Notes: a model not told the origin generated them from the sequence alone. Positions 18,072-29,500 are shown, counted from the first letter of the stretch. The stretch: DNA of 64,000 bases from Halarcobacter sp. (GCF_963676935.1 NZ_OY781470.1:1956680-2020679); one strand, 5' to 3'. Numbers and translations: made by a program.

Positions 18072-21038
18072 TTATGGTGCTACATTAAAGTAAACTGTTT
18101 TTGTTTTTGTTTTTTCAGGAGTACTTACATTAATTGTAATTTTTGTTTGACCTACTTGTCCCAAAATTGAACTAATAGGAATAGTAATATCTTGACCTAT
18201 ATAATTTATGTTTTGAGAATAGTTTCCTAAAGATATAATATCATTTCTATCAAGCTGTACATCAATTGTCAATGGAGTATTATCTCTTGTATCAATATCT
18301 AAATTGATATTATAAACTCCAAAATCTTTCAATTTGAAAAAGCTATCTAGTGTCATATCTAATACACTTAATTTATTATAATTTAATACAAATGCTTTTT
18401 GTTCATCATCAAAAATTAAATGGTCATAACCTGAATAAGGAATATAAGTTTTTATTAATTTTATGTTTGATGAGTCTGCAATATCTAAAACAATTAATCC
18501 ATTAGATGTATCAGAAATATATGCTTTTTTCTCATCAAAAGATAAACTTACAGAATTAATCACTCCATAACCAGTAGCTTTATATTCTCCTAATAAAGTC
18601 ATATTTTCAAGATTGCTAACATCAAAAACCAATAAAGAATTTCTATCAACAACATATGCTTTTGAACCATTTTTTGAAAGTACAATTTTTGTTGCATTTC
18701 CTTCTGTATCATAAGAACCTAACAATTGTGGAGATGCAGGATTTGTAATATCAAGAGAAATAATCCCATTATCATTATCAGCTAAAATAACTTTTGATTC
18801 ATCAATTGATAGAACTAAATCTAAAGTTCTACCTTGCGTAGCATAACTTCCAATGATAGATGGGTTATAGGTATCTTCTATATTTACAATTAAGAAATCT
18901 GATTCTCCTAAACTATAATTACTATTTGCAATAAATATTTTTGTGTTATCTTTAGATAATTTAATTGAAGCTACATCACCACCAGTATTATATTTATTAA
19001 TAAGAGTGGGGCTTGAAAGATTAGTTATATCAAATATTAATAATCCATTTGTTGAGTCTGCTATATACATTTTTGAATTGTCATTTGAAATAAGAATTTT
19101 GGTAGCATATCCATCCGTATCTTGACTAAAAACTTCTGATATAGAATTTATATTCGAAACATCTAATATATTATATCCAGCAAAATGATTACTGATATAA
19201 ACTTTTGTTTTATCTTGAGATAAGATAATATCTCTTGCTTGCCCATCAAGAGAATAACTACCTATTTCATTCTCAAAACTTTGATTATATATATCTAAAA
19301 TAGCAAAATTATCACCATTTACAATAGCATAAGCTTTTGTCTTATCATCTGAAATTTCAAAAGCAAAAACTCCACCCATCTGACTGTATTTTCCTACATA
19401 AGTAGGTAAATTTAAGTTACTTATATCTAGATAAACTAAACCACTATCTGTATAATATAACATTGTTTCATCATTTGAAAGTTTGATATTATTTATTCCA
19501 TAACTATTATCTATCTGATAACTACTAAATAAACTTGGAGAATTTGAGTTTGAGATATCTAATATCCATAAACCATTTGTCCCTTTTACAAAAGCTTTTG
19601 TTTCATCAGAAGATATATCAAAAAGATGTCCTCCTGCATTAGCATAATTACTCAATAAAGTTGGTGTTGGTGTCGATAAATCAACAATATTAAAGCCTGA
19701 AGTATCTGTAATATATAATTTACTATCATTATTAGAAATTTTTATCCCTTCAGCATAATTTACTACATTGTATTTACCTATTAAAGATGGATTTGTAGAA
19801 TTACTAACATCAATGACTGCTAAACCATAGTTTCCACCAACAAGATAAAGTTTTGAATCATCATTTGAAACTACAAAAGCATAAGAATTAAAATTTTCTT
19901 CATAATATCTACCAAGTAAACTTGGACTAGATGGATTTGAAACATCAAAAACCATGACACCCTTCATAGTATCAAGAACATATGCCTTAGTATTGTCAGG
20001 TGACAAGATCATTGTCATAACAAAACCTTCTGTATCATATTCAACAATTTTTGTTGGATTATTTGGTGTAGTTATATCTAAAATCAAAAAGCCTTTGCTT
20101 CCATTAGGAATAAATGCTTTTGTATTATCATTTGAAATAACAACACTATGTGGAGTACCATCTGATTCATAAAATCCTAAATTATTCATACTATCTTTCA
20201 CATAAACGGACAAAGGAGCAACAATATTATTTAATCCAAAGCTTTCCATTAAATTATAAAATTCTTGAGATCCAATGAAACCATTTAAAATATCATCTAC
20301 AGTAGCACCACTATCAATTTGTGATAACCAATCATTTTTTCCTCCATCATCCGCTTCTCTGTTAAAAAAAGCTCTATAACAAATATCTAAAAAAGTTGAG
20401 TTATCTAATCCTCTTTGTAAATATTCTTGACTTCCAAAAAATCCTTTTGCTATATCTCCTCCCGCTTTTGTTCCTGAATTTAATTGACTTACCCAATCAT
20501 AAAATCCTACTTGGTCAGGTGTTCTATTTAAAACCAGAGTATAAAATCTGTTTACATACCCCTCTACTCCTGTTGTACCGTATGGACTATAATTTAATTG
20601 ATCTTCGGGTCTTATAGATATAACACCAAAAGAATCAGCTAAGTTTTGGAACTCTTGAGCATTTAAAAATCCATAAAGAACTTCTAATTTACCTACTCCT
20701 GAAATTAATTGATTTAACCAAATCTCTCTTCCTCCACTATCTGCTTGTCTATTAAAAAGAGTTTGATAAAGAATATCAACATATTGTTCATTTGATAATC
20801 CTAAATTAACAAATTCTTGTGATTGAAAAAAACCTAAAGCTACTTTTGCTGCACTTTGACTTTGAATTACTTCTAGCCAAGTATTCATACCTCCAATATC
20901 TGCACTTCGCCCTAATATGTTTTGATAAAACCTTTCAATAAAAGCTTCTTGTTGAGTCATACTTGACGCAATAGTATTAGTTTGAAGTACACCTAAGTAT
21001 ATTAAACTTATAAACACTAAACTCATTAACTTTTTCAT
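18072..21038 (-). CDS. Secreted DUF4214 x4 protein with LVIVD-type propeller
   Basis: A 988-residue exported protein. A signal peptide (MKKLMSLVFISLIYLGVLQ, with likely cleavage near TIASS) leads to four N-terminal DUF4214 repeats (about 30-270; RFYQNILGRSADIGG, LYQTLFNRQADSGG, FYTLVLNRTPDQVG, CYRAFFNREADDGG). Residues about 285-890 are roughly fourteen repeats of about 43 residues with the pattern SxDxTKAYVxDxxxGLxxxDISNPxxPxLxGxY, matching LVIVD repeats, which should form one or two beta-propellers. A C-terminal Ig-like beta domain follows (about 900-988). The ATG has a strong AGGGGG ribosome-binding site. Ligand unknown. Confidence 0.87.
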   Translation of the reverse strand: MKKLMSLVFISLIYLGVLQTNTIASSMTQQEAFIERFYQNILGRSADIGGMNTWLEVIQSQSAAKVALGFFQSQEFVNLGLSNEQYVDILYQTLFNRQADSGGREIWLNQLISGVGKLEVLYGFLNAQEFQNLADSFGVISIRPEDQLNYSPYGTTGVEGYVNRFYTLVLNRTPDQVGFYDWVSQLNSGTKAGGDIAKGFFGSQEYLQRGLDNSTFLDICYRAFFNREADDGGKNDWLSQIDSGATVDDILNGFIGSQEFYNLMESFGLNNIVAPLSVYVKDSMNNLGFYESDGTPHSVVISNDNTKAFIPNGSKGFLILDITTPNNPTKIVEYDTEGFVMTMILSPDNTKAYVLDTMKGVMVFDVSNPSSPSLLGRYYEENFNSYAFVVSNDDSKLYLVGGNYGLAVIDVSNSTNPSLIGKYNVVNYAEGIKISNNDSKLYITDTSGFNIVDLSTPTPTLLSNYANAGGHLFDISSDETKAFVKGTNGLWILDISNSNSPSLFSSYQIDNSYGINNIKLSNDETMLYYTDSGLVYLDISNLNLPTYVGKYSQMGGVFAFEISDDKTKAYAIVNGDNFAILDIYNQSFENEIGSYSLDGQARDIILSQDKTKVYISNHFAGYNILDVSNINSISEVFSQDTDGYATKILISNDNSKMYIADSTNGLLIFDITNLSSPTLINKYNTGGDVASIKLSKDNTKIFIANSNYSLGESDFLIVNIEDTYNPSIIGSYATQGRTLDLVLSIDESKVILADNDNGIISLDITNPASPQLLGSYDTEGNATKIVLSKNGSKAYVVDRNSLLVFDVSNLENMTLLGEYKATGYGVINSVSLSFDEKKAYISDTSNGLIVLDIADSSNIKLIKTYIPYSGYDHLIFDDEQKAFVLNYNKLSVLDMTLDSFFKLKDFGVYNINLDIDTRDNTPLTIDVQLDRNDIISLGNYSQNINYIGQDITIPISSILGQVGQTKITINVSTPEKTKTKTVYFNVAP

Positions 21039-21236
21039 AATGTCCCCCTATTTTTAACATTAACTTAAAAACTAATATTAAAATTATAACATTATTTTAA
21101 AATAATACAAGCTTATTTTTATAATTTTAATTTATTATTATTTATAATTATTATTTATTATACTAAAGACTAATATATAAGAATTTATTATATTATTAAA
21201 TTAAAAATAATTATTTAATATTAAAAAAAGGGAGAG
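21039..21236. other. AT-only spacer without recognised gene
   Basis: About 200 bp of almost pure A/T DNA upstream of the 18072-21038 gene. Apart from the TATAAT box at 21083 and the ribosome-binding site I see no gene, hairpin or repeat. Several TTATTATTTATT-type tracts could be upstream promoter elements. Confidence 0.5.
21083..21088 (-). promoter_or_regulatory. Probable -10 box for the 18072-21038 gene
   Basis: TATAAT on the minus strand (ATGTTATAATTTT), 44 bp upstream of the ATG. Confidence 0.45.
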
Positions 21237-21361
21237 TTATAAAGTATTATAAAAAAGATGCTCAAAAGCATATGCTTTATAGTCATCTAATTTTATATTA
21301 TTGTAATATTGTTCATGAAGAGGTATGAATCTTTTGATATATGTATTGAAAAAACTTAATC
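21237..21361 (-). pseudogene. Possible C-terminal relic of a lost gene
   Basis: Directly after the glycosyltransferase stop, a different minus-strand frame reads without stops for about 40 codons and looks protein-like: it contains NTYIKRFIPLHEQYYNN and KAYAFEHLFYNTL, then a TAA at 21237. Its composition (aromatics, acids, P and H) is unlike random AT-rich DNA. It has no start codon of its own and slightly overlaps the end of the upstream gene. It may be the tail of a deleted gene. The family is not recognised. Confidence 0.3.
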
Positions 21362-22519
21362 TAATAATTTTAAAAATTTATTTTCAATAACTTTCCAAGA
21401 ATATTCACTTTCAATAAAAGAGCTAAGGGTATCATAGTATTTATTTTCATCAAGCATTGATTTTAATTCATTTTCAAAACTATCATAACCTAAATAACTT
21501 TTTCCTCCACCACTTCTTTTACATTGTCCAACCATTACATCAGAAATCCTATTTACTAGTACTGGTCTATTCATACTCCAAGCTTCTAAAAGTACCATTG
21601 ATAAACTTTCAAAAGGAGATGAATTTACTAAAAGTTCACAATCTTCAATTGCATCAAATTTAGTCTGCTCATCTATAAAACCTATGTATTTAATAAATTC
21701 ATTTTTAGGAATATCAATAACACTTTTTCCTGCTAAAACTAACTTTATATTAATCTTATATTTATCAATAAATTTTAAAAAATATTGTATTAAATCATGA
21801 ACCCCTTTACTTTCATCAATTCTTCCTATATAAAGGATATAAGGTGAATATATATCATATTTTTGTCTAAATCTTATATTAGAAATATCATTGGGTTTAT
21901 CTATACCTATTCCAAAAATATCTCCATCAAACTTAACATCAGGAAATTGTTTTTGTAAAAAATTTTTTTCTTCAACTGTACTAAATATCATTTTTTTAGG
22001 TTTTTTGAAAAAGTCTTTCCATATAGGTAAGTATATTGGTCTTTCATCATGAGCAAATGATGCAAGATATGCTTTTTCTTTTACAAAAGGTAAATTAAAA
22101 TATGTTGTAGCATATATATAAGTAAAGAAAATAAAAGCATCATATTTATCTGAATTATTTTTAATAAAAGCTGTTAAATTTTCACTATTAGGACCTTGAA
22201 GTTTCATCCACGTTTCAGCTTTTTCTATTGTTGTTGTTTCAGCTTCTGGCATTCCATTTTTGTAAAAATTATTAAATTTTTCAATATCTCTAACTTCATC
22301 AACTTTAAATCTTCTTATAGGTATATCATTTACAACTTCTATTCCTTCATCATAATAATTTTCCCAAGTCATATAATCTAAAGCACATGTAGTTAATATT
22401 TCTATATCCCAATATTTTTTCATTTTTTCAGCTATTGTAAAACAATATGATTCTGCTCCACCATTAACTTCTTTTCCACTTCGTTGAACTATAAAAGCTA
22501 CTTTTTGTTTTTTCATCAT
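21356..22519 (-). CDS. Glycosyltransferase family 4
   Basis: A 387-residue GT-B enzyme. The start KVAFIVQRSGKEVNGGAESY carries the G-GAE acceptor-domain motif and is a close relative of the first half of the neighbouring tandem enzyme. The donor half has ILYIGRIDESKGVHDLIQYF and NSSPFESLSMVLLEAWSMN with the E-x7-E pair. It starts 2 bp after the stop of the tandem enzyme, so both are made together. It is last in this operon segment. Donor and acceptor unknown. Confidence 0.83.
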   Translation of the reverse strand: MMKKQKVAFIVQRSGKEVNGGAESYCFTIAEKMKKYWDIEILTTCALDYMTWENYYDEGIEVVNDIPIRRFKVDEVRDIEKFNNFYKNGMPEAETTTIEKAETWMKLQGPNSENLTAFIKNNSDKYDAFIFFTYIYATTYFNLPFVKEKAYLASFAHDERPIYLPIWKDFFKKPKKMIFSTVEEKNFLQKQFPDVKFDGDIFGIGIDKPNDISNIRFRQKYDIYSPYILYIGRIDESKGVHDLIQYFLKFIDKYKINIKLVLAGKSVIDIPKNEFIKYIGFIDEQTKFDAIEDCELLVNSSPFESLSMVLLEAWSMNRPVLVNRISDVMVGQCKRSGGGKSYLGYDSFENELKSMLDENKYYDTLSSFIESEYSWKVIENKFLKLLD

Positions 22520-22521
22520 AA

Positions 22522-24825
22522 TTAACTCTTTAATATTTCTTCATAGTTTTTAATAAGGCTAAAAAATTCATATTTTTCTCTAATCTTTTTTTGTTCTAAA
22601 ATTATTTTTTCTCTAATATCATCATCATGTAACATTATATAAATTAATCTAGATAATAAATTATAATTTCTTTTTTGATCAAACATCATAGCTGCACTAT
22701 CAAGTGTTTCAGGAATTGCAGTACTTTTATAAGCTAATATTGGTAGATCAAACCACATTGATTCTACAAAAGGAACACCAAAGCCTTCGTGCTCACTCAT
22801 TGAAAGAAAAAGATCTGCTGACATATAACAAGAAAAAAGTTCTTGATATGAGATATGTCCTGTTAATACTATATCATCTTTATATTTTGATTCATTTATT
22901 TTGTTTTGAATTTTATGTGTGTATAAACTATTAGGAAGATATCTTCCAGCAATAATAAGTCTTGCATTTCCATATAATTCCATATACTCATCAAAAAGTT
23001 CTATTAAGTCATGTTGACACTTATTAGGAGAAACTCTACCTACAAATAAAATATTTTTTTTACCGTCTGCAAATCTTTTCATAAAATTATTATCTATATT
23101 CATCGACCATTTATTTGGTTCAATCACAAGAGGTAATACTTTTGTATTTTTGTATCCAATATACTCTAATTCATCACAATTAAATTTTGAATCCCCAAAT
23201 ACCTTATCAAACTTATTTTTTAAAGCAGGTAATTTTTCCCTACCTTCTTTTAATATTTGAGCGAAAGATTCGTCATAATTTATAAAAAAATCTGAAGGTG
23301 TTATGTTATGATAAATCATGCATTTTTTATTTGCTTTCGAATCTAAAGTATAATCAGTAGCCTTACTACCTATAGAGTGATGATAAATCAATACCATATT
23401 TTCATCATCTTTAAATTCATCTATTGATTTTATCCCATATTTTTTTTGAGATTCAGGACTAACAAACTCACAATATATTTCAGAATTAAAACCTTGTTTT
23501 TTTGCCATTTTATCAATGTAAAGCATTTGTTCAGATATTGCATCTCCACCATCAAAGCCTGCTCCAACTTGAAAAACTTTTTTTTCTGCTTTATTAATAT
23601 CATCTATCTTTTTATTATCACTTATTATTGATTTAAATATTTCAATATATTTTTGAATGATATTATCCCAATTAGCAATTTCATTTGCATATTTAAACCC
23701 AGACCCTGCAATAGTTTTTAATTTATCTTCATTTAAAGAAAATAATTCATCAAAAATATTAAATAAACTTTCTGTACATTCAAAAGCCCAACCTGCATTA
23801 CTTGACTCTAAAAGAGAGATATATGTTGCTCTACATTTTTTATTAACAATTACTGGCTTTAAACCATACCAAGCTTCATAAATGATTCTTGAGAAACTTT
23901 CATTTTCACTTGGATTTATCATTGCTTTACAGTGTTGTATTAAATTATACTTATCATCTTCACTAACTAAACCTAAATCAATAATACAAGACTTATCTAT
24001 GTTTTCAGGAAGTGTACCAACACCAGCTAAAACTAACTTTACATCTTTTTTTATTTTTTTAACATATTCTTCAAAAACTTCAATTAGATAAGTTGTATTT
24101 TTTGTAGCATCTCTTCTACCTATAAATAAAATATAATCACCTTTTACTATAGGTTCGCCTTTTTCACTTTGAAGCAATTTTGAAGAAACTTCTATTCCAC
24201 TACCCACCATATATGATTTTAAAATCATAGAAGGTCCATAAAGTTTTGTAGCTATTTCAAGCTCTCCTGTAGAATTAAATAGTATTGCTTTTCCATCAAT
24301 AAAATTTTCTCTTACAGCTTTTAAATAAGCATAACCTTCATCATGTAAACAAGGTTGTAAAACAGCTTTGTTTTTAACTTTATTTATATTTTTTATAATT
24401 GGACCATATAGATATGGAAGAAATAAAAATATGTCATATTCATTTTTATTTTTTTCTATATAATTTTCAAGATTTTTAGAATTTATATTTTCATTTATAA
24501 AAAAGTCTTCATCTTCTTTAGCAACTGGAAAATAATTACCTTTTTCTTTATGAGATATAATTTTACCATTAGAATCTCCAAACTTTAGAGGAGTTATATT
24601 ATCAACTGAAAATCTTTTTACTTTGAGTCCATCTACAATATATTCATCTTCTTTATAGAAATCATTATACCAATCATCTAAAAAACTTTTACTACAAGTT
24701 GTAAGTACCGTTAAATCTATATCTTTTTGAATATTTAATCTCGAAGAAACTTGCCAAGCTAGTTGCTCTGCTCCGCCTTTTAAATCTTTTCCAAACCAAG
24801 GAATAATAACTGCAACTTTAATCAT
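22522..24825 (-). CDS. Tandem two-domain glycosyltransferase (GT4-GT4)
   Basis: One protein with two complete GT-B enzymes. Module 1 (about 1-400) starts MIKVAVIIPWFG with KGGAEQLAWQ, and has ILFIGRRDATKNTTYLIEVF and ENESFSRIIYEAWYG. Module 2 (about 425-767) has ILFVGRVSPNKCQHDLIELF and SEHEGFGVPFVESMWFDLPI. Each has an E-x7-E pair, so two successive transfers by one polypeptide are plausible. The frame is open to a TTG at 24840, but the ATG at 24825 is the better start: GAGGAAGAAAGA precedes it and it begins like the downstream homolog. It overlaps the end of the DUF4214 gene by 8 bp. Confidence 0.85.
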   Translation of the reverse strand: MIKVAVIIPWFGKDLKGGAEQLAWQVSSRLNIQKDIDLTVLTTCSKSFLDDWYNDFYKEDEYIVDGLKVKRFSVDNITPLKFGDSNGKIISHKEKGNYFPVAKEDEDFFINENINSKNLENYIEKNKNEYDIFLFLPYLYGPIIKNINKVKNKAVLQPCLHDEGYAYLKAVRENFIDGKAILFNSTGELEIATKLYGPSMILKSYMVGSGIEVSSKLLQSEKGEPIVKGDYILFIGRRDATKNTTYLIEVFEEYVKKIKKDVKLVLAGVGTLPENIDKSCIIDLGLVSEDDKYNLIQHCKAMINPSENESFSRIIYEAWYGLKPVIVNKKCRATYISLLESSNAGWAFECTESLFNIFDELFSLNEDKLKTIAGSGFKYANEIANWDNIIQKYIEIFKSIISDNKKIDDINKAEKKVFQVGAGFDGGDAISEQMLYIDKMAKKQGFNSEIYCEFVSPESQKKYGIKSIDEFKDDENMVLIYHHSIGSKATDYTLDSKANKKCMIYHNITPSDFFINYDESFAQILKEGREKLPALKNKFDKVFGDSKFNCDELEYIGYKNTKVLPLVIEPNKWSMNIDNNFMKRFADGKKNILFVGRVSPNKCQHDLIELFDEYMELYGNARLIIAGRYLPNSLYTHKIQNKINESKYKDDIVLTGHISYQELFSCYMSADLFLSMSEHEGFGVPFVESMWFDLPILAYKSTAIPETLDSAAMMFDQKRNYNLLSRLIYIMLHDDDIREKIILEQKKIREKYEFFSLIKNYEEILKS

Positions 24826-25528
24826 TTCTTTCTTCCTCAAGAATTTTAATTTTTTCTATTATTTTTCCTAATCCATTTTCAAGTACAGCAATATTTTCAT
24901 TAATATTACTTCTAGTTTTTATATTTTCATTGTTCAATGAGTTCAATAAAAAATAAATTTGATCAGACTCATATTTAATTAATTGAGAAATATGGTTTTC
25001 TAAAATATCATTTCGTTTTACAATTTTAGGTAAACGGATAATTGTAATTAATAATTCAGAAATATAACCAATAATTGGAATTTTATAAAATGATCTTAAT
25101 ATGAACTTTGGCCATAAACCAACAATTTTAATATTTTTTAATCTTGATTCTTTAGATAAATATATTCTACCTATAATATCAATTTTGTGTAATTTACCTG
25201 TTCTTAATTTATTAAGATAATAATTCAAGCCATTTTCATCTGCTTCTCTATGAAGTATAGCTCTATAACAGTTTTTTATAAAATCTACATCAGTAAAATA
25301 TAAAAGCTCACCAAGAGTATAAGTATTTTTATGTAATATTCTATAGTCTTGTTTTAAATAATTACTACTAATAGATTCTTTTAAATGATTAAATCTAATA
25401 GAGTATTCATTTAATAATTGTTTTCTTAATTCTCGTTCATAAGCAATTTTTTCAAGTTTTTGTTTTTCATTCTCTAATTTTTCATAAAGTTCATTTTTAT
25501 CTATACTTTGTATTTTTAATGTCAACAT
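24818..25528 (-). CDS. Cytoplasmic DUF4214 / coiled-coil protein
   Basis: A 236-residue protein without signal peptide. Residues about 8-60 are a charged coiled coil, residues about 80-135 one DUF4214 domain (NCYRAILHREADENGLNYYL, then SKESRLKNIKIVGL), followed by a hydrophobic/amphipathic stretch (FYKIPIIGYISELLITII) and a second coiled coil at about 190-236. The order DUF4214, KIPI..Y, LPK, coiled coil is the same as in the N-terminal third of the large methyltransferase protein at 58512, so this looks like a short paralog without enzyme domain. It sits immediately upstream of two GT4 genes. It may organise glycosyltransferases at the membrane (inference). Confidence 0.7.
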   Translation of the reverse strand: MLTLKIQSIDKNELYEKLENEKQKLEKIAYERELRKQLLNEYSIRFNHLKESISSNYLKQDYRILHKNTYTLGELLYFTDVDFIKNCYRAILHREADENGLNYYLNKLRTGKLHKIDIIGRIYLSKESRLKNIKIVGLWPKFILRSFYKIPIIGYISELLITIIRLPKIVKRNDILENHISQLIKYESDQIYFLLNSLNNENIKTRSNINENIAVLENGLGKIIEKIKILEEERND

Positions 25529-25560
25529 TACAGGACAATCCTTTAAAGATTTTTATTGAT

Positions 25561-26502
25561 TTAGTTATCATGGTTATTTTTAATATATTTAAAAAAGAAA
25601 GATGGTATGGTTAATAATGCTAAAGGCATATAAGTTCTAAATTCTTCAACACGTGAAATTAAGAAATGACCGATTAAGAATGGAACTATAACAAAGGCAA
25701 TAGCTTTAATTATTTTTGGTTGATTTTTCCAAGTAAATAGTATAAAAATAAATGGTAATAAAGATACTAATAAATATGGGTAAAACATTAAATTTAAATC
25801 TAACATATTTGCTATATTATATCTATATTGCCAAACTCCACCTAAATAATCTCTATCCATACCATAGTACATCTTTATAGACATTAAAACTGCTACTGTA
25901 ATAATTCCTAATATAAACGTTTTTAGAAATATAATTTTATAATTTTTTTCTTCTTTTAACAATTGATAAACAAAAAACAATGGAACAAGAAAAATAACTG
26001 TTGTTTTATTTAGTGCACCAATTATTAAAATTAAAGAAAGAAGAAAAAACTTATCTTTAACAATTGCAAAATATGCAAGTAAAAAAATAAATATATTAAT
26101 CTCTTCTGATGGCTGGATATGAGCCATAGCACTTAAATTATATAAATAAAAAAAGATCAATATAATAAAAAAAGATATCTCTTTTGAGAAATAGTTTTTC
26201 AAAAAGATATAATAAGAAAAAGAGATTAAAAATAAAAAGATAAATCTTTCAAATAAATAAGCTACATGTGTTTTCATACCAAATAAATTTATAAATACTT
26301 CAGGAATAGTAAACGACAACCATCTAAACTGAAGAGGGGCAGGAGCTGCTGAAGTTATATGAGTAATATGCCAAGACTCAAATCTATCAAAAATTATATT
26401 TGCTACTTTTATATATTCTATTTCAGATATAAGTGAAACTATTAGTGAAAAAATCACTAATAGTAACAACTCATTTTTTTCTAATTTCAATCTTTCTATC
26501 AT
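25561..26502 (-). CDS. Polytopic membrane protein, possible GT-C glycosyltransferase
   Basis: A 313-residue inner-membrane protein with about eight or nine hydrophobic helices. Between helix 1 and 2 is a periplasmic loop with ITSAAPAPLQFRWLSF, a conserved-looking segment seen in membrane proteins of polysaccharide loci that resemble polyprenyl-phosphosugar-dependent (GT-C) transferases, though an acidic catalytic pair is not obvious. It overlaps the preceding secreted-protein gene by 4 bp. Since the same region encodes a polyprenyl-phosphoryl-arabinose-type pathway, it is a candidate final transferase. Function not proven by sequence. Confidence 0.55.
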   Translation of the reverse strand: MIERLKLEKNELLLLVIFSLIVSLISEIEYIKVANIIFDRFESWHITHITSAAPAPLQFRWLSFTIPEVFINLFGMKTHVAYLFERFIFLFLISFSYYIFLKNYFSKEISFFIILIFFYLYNLSAMAHIQPSEEINIFIFLLAYFAIVKDKFFLLSLILIIGALNKTTVIFLVPLFFVYQLLKEEKNYKIIFLKTFILGIITVAVLMSIKMYYGMDRDYLGGVWQYRYNIANMLDLNLMFYPYLLVSLLPFIFILFTWKNQPKIIKAIAFVIVPFLIGHFLISRVEEFRTYMPLALLTIPSFFFKYIKNNHDN

Positions 26503-29500
26503 GGATTAATGCCATATCTAGCAGCTAAACTGATAAATTCTTGAGACCCTAAAAATCCATCTAATACTTCTTCTCTAGTTTTAAGATTATTTTCAAGATC
26601 ATTAAACCAAATATCGTAACCACCTTGGTCAGGTTCTCTATCAAAGAATGCTTTATATAAAACTATTAAATATTCTTTATTACTGTAATTCTTATTTGTA
26701 AACTCTTGACTAAAGATAAACCCTTTTGCAATATCAGAACCGCTAGAAATATTATTCAATAATCTATATGTCCAGTCATTTAAACCACCTGAGTCAGCAT
26801 CTCTACCTAAACAATAACTATAAAATCTACTAACAAATTTTTCGACATCAGTTAAATTTGTATTTTCTACATTAAATGGCAAAATACCGTAACTATTACT
26901 TAAGTTAGAAAATTCTGTTGAATATATAAATCCATTTAACACTTCTTGCCTCAATGTCCAAGCATCTAATTTGTCTTTCCAATATGAAAAACCACCTGGA
27001 TCTGAACTTCTATTAAAAAATGATTCGTATAATATTTCAATAAATTGATCATCAGTAACATTTTTATTTATAAATTCTTGACTTAAAACAAAACCTTTTG
27101 CTACGTCAGCACCCACACTAAGTTTTGTAGTTAAATTATCAAGCCAATTATTTAAACCAACTGGATCAGCAGTTCTACCTAATACTTTAGAATACATTCT
27201 TTTGATAAATTCTTCTATTTTATATGTTGTTTGATTAAATTGATATCTTGCACTTCTAGGGTTAAAATTATTTTTTACACTTGAATATGCCCATCTATAT
27301 ACGATAGTTTTATTATTTGCAGTATTCATTCCACCACTAATTATATCTTGAATACCATCAATATCAAAATCAGTAATTGCAGGTGAAGCAGGGAAGAATT
27401 GAGTTACAAAATTAAAAAAACTTGTATCTGTTAATTGATTACCATCTTTATCTACAATCATAATTTGTGGACCTTGAGTATAAATAATTTCAAGGTTTCC
27501 ATTATTTGTTAAATCTACAGCTAATAATGGAACATCAATATCTACATCACCTGTTCTAAATATCGGTGTTGTTTTTGTTTCAAATAATCTATTTCCAAGA
27601 TGATCCCAAGCATAAATGTATCCATTAGCAGTAGCAGCAACTATTTCTAAATCACCATCATTATCCAAATCGCAAACAATGGGATCAGCACTTGTTCTTC
27701 CATTAGTATCTAATTTATATTTTAAATTACCGTCATGTTCAAAAACTTTTACATAGTTACCTAATGGATCTTCATGATATCTTCCTGTACCATAAATAAT
27801 TTCTAAATAATCATCTCCATCAATATCTGCAACTTGTGGAGTACTCCATAATGTTTGCTCTTCCCATTTTCCTTTAAGTGTTTCATAACCTAATTCTTGA
27901 CCTGTACCTACAAATTGATCAAAGCCAGGAATATTTTGTTTTCCATTTGCAGAAATAACATGAAAAATACCTCCAGTAGTAGTACCTGGATCTGGATTTT
28001 CTGTAATATCAGCAGATGCTAATATTTCATATTTTCCATCTTTATTTATATCAGTTACTTTAAATGTTGACCAGATTGTATCAAGTAAAGGAACAGGCCA
28101 ACCCTCTTTAGGTTGTCCTGTTACACCATCAAGTACCCATGCTCTTTGATCCCAACTTCCAAAAATTACTTCTTTTGTACCATTTGAATCAATATCAAAT
28201 ATTATAGGAGAGCCAAAAACACCTTCTTTTTTAGCATCACCAACAGCATGAAAACCTTCATGAAACCATTTTGTAGTACCATCTTTTTCAAGAGCATAAA
28301 CCCCACCTAAATCTCCCCATTGACCAACTGAAGCCTCTACACCATTTTCTATAATTGAATTTGCTCCTACTCCTATTACAATTTCTATTTCTCCATCATT
28401 ATCGATATCTCCAAATGTTGGAGGAGAACTTATTGATGTTGTATTGTAATATTTGCCCGTAGTTGGATCTGGATCAGACATAGCTGGAAAAGTTTTTTCC
28501 CATTTAACTGTACCATCTTTTTCTAAACAAATTAAACCTGCAGGTAAAACTTCATTATAGTTTGAATCAAAGCTTTTCCCAGTACCTACAAAAATTTCAT
28601 CAACTCCATCATTATCTATATCGAAAAGTGCAATTGAATTTTTTGCACCAATTGGTCCATAGTTTAATTCAGTAGCCCAGATAGTATCTGTATGAAAGTT
28701 TAAAGAATAATTGTTTTGACCTTCACCTACTATTCTTAAGTAATAATATCCCGGGTTGTAAGTTCCATTTCCTATATCTGTAGCAATTTCTCTTTTTCCA
28801 TTACTTAAATCTTCTGTATTAGATGCATTTATTAAACTTCCTGTATCGTTATATAAAAACATTGTTGTATTATCAGATAAGTCTACATAATCAAAATTTA
28901 ATGTAATTGTATGTCTTCCATATGGAATATATACTTTATACCAATCTTCATCAGCTGAAACTTGATTTGAAATACTAAAATTTGCGCTATTCACAGTTGT
29001 GGCATTACTAAAAGTATCATCTCCAGAGTTGTTATCATTTGCATCATCATTTTCATAATTAAAATTATTAGATATTTTTAAACTATATGAACCATCAAAA
29101 TCATCTGTTCCAACTTTAATATAATATAAGCCTGGTGTATGGACATGATATTGGATTGATTCTTTTACACCTGCCCCTGAAGGTCTTTGCAATATAGGGG
29201 TATTGCTACTACTATATAAAACCATATTTATGTCTTTACCTGAAGTTGGAGTCATTTCTAAATATAATAAACCTGGTTCTGTAACATTTATTTTAAACCA
29301 ATCATCATCTGCATTATTAGCTTCTAATGAGTATTCACCATAATTAATCTCTTTTGCAGAAGCGAAATCATCATTTGGTTCATAAGAATCAGTATTTTGC
29401 CAAACAGTATTGTTACTAACTTGTAAGTTATAAGTATCATTACTTGTTCCATAAATTCTGTAATAATAATCACCAGCAGGATGCCCTACTCCAATATTGT

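Noticed and set aside
22522-24840. Tandem GT starting at the TTG at 24840
   Set aside because: The ATG at 24825 has a good SD and matches the homologous downstream enzyme.
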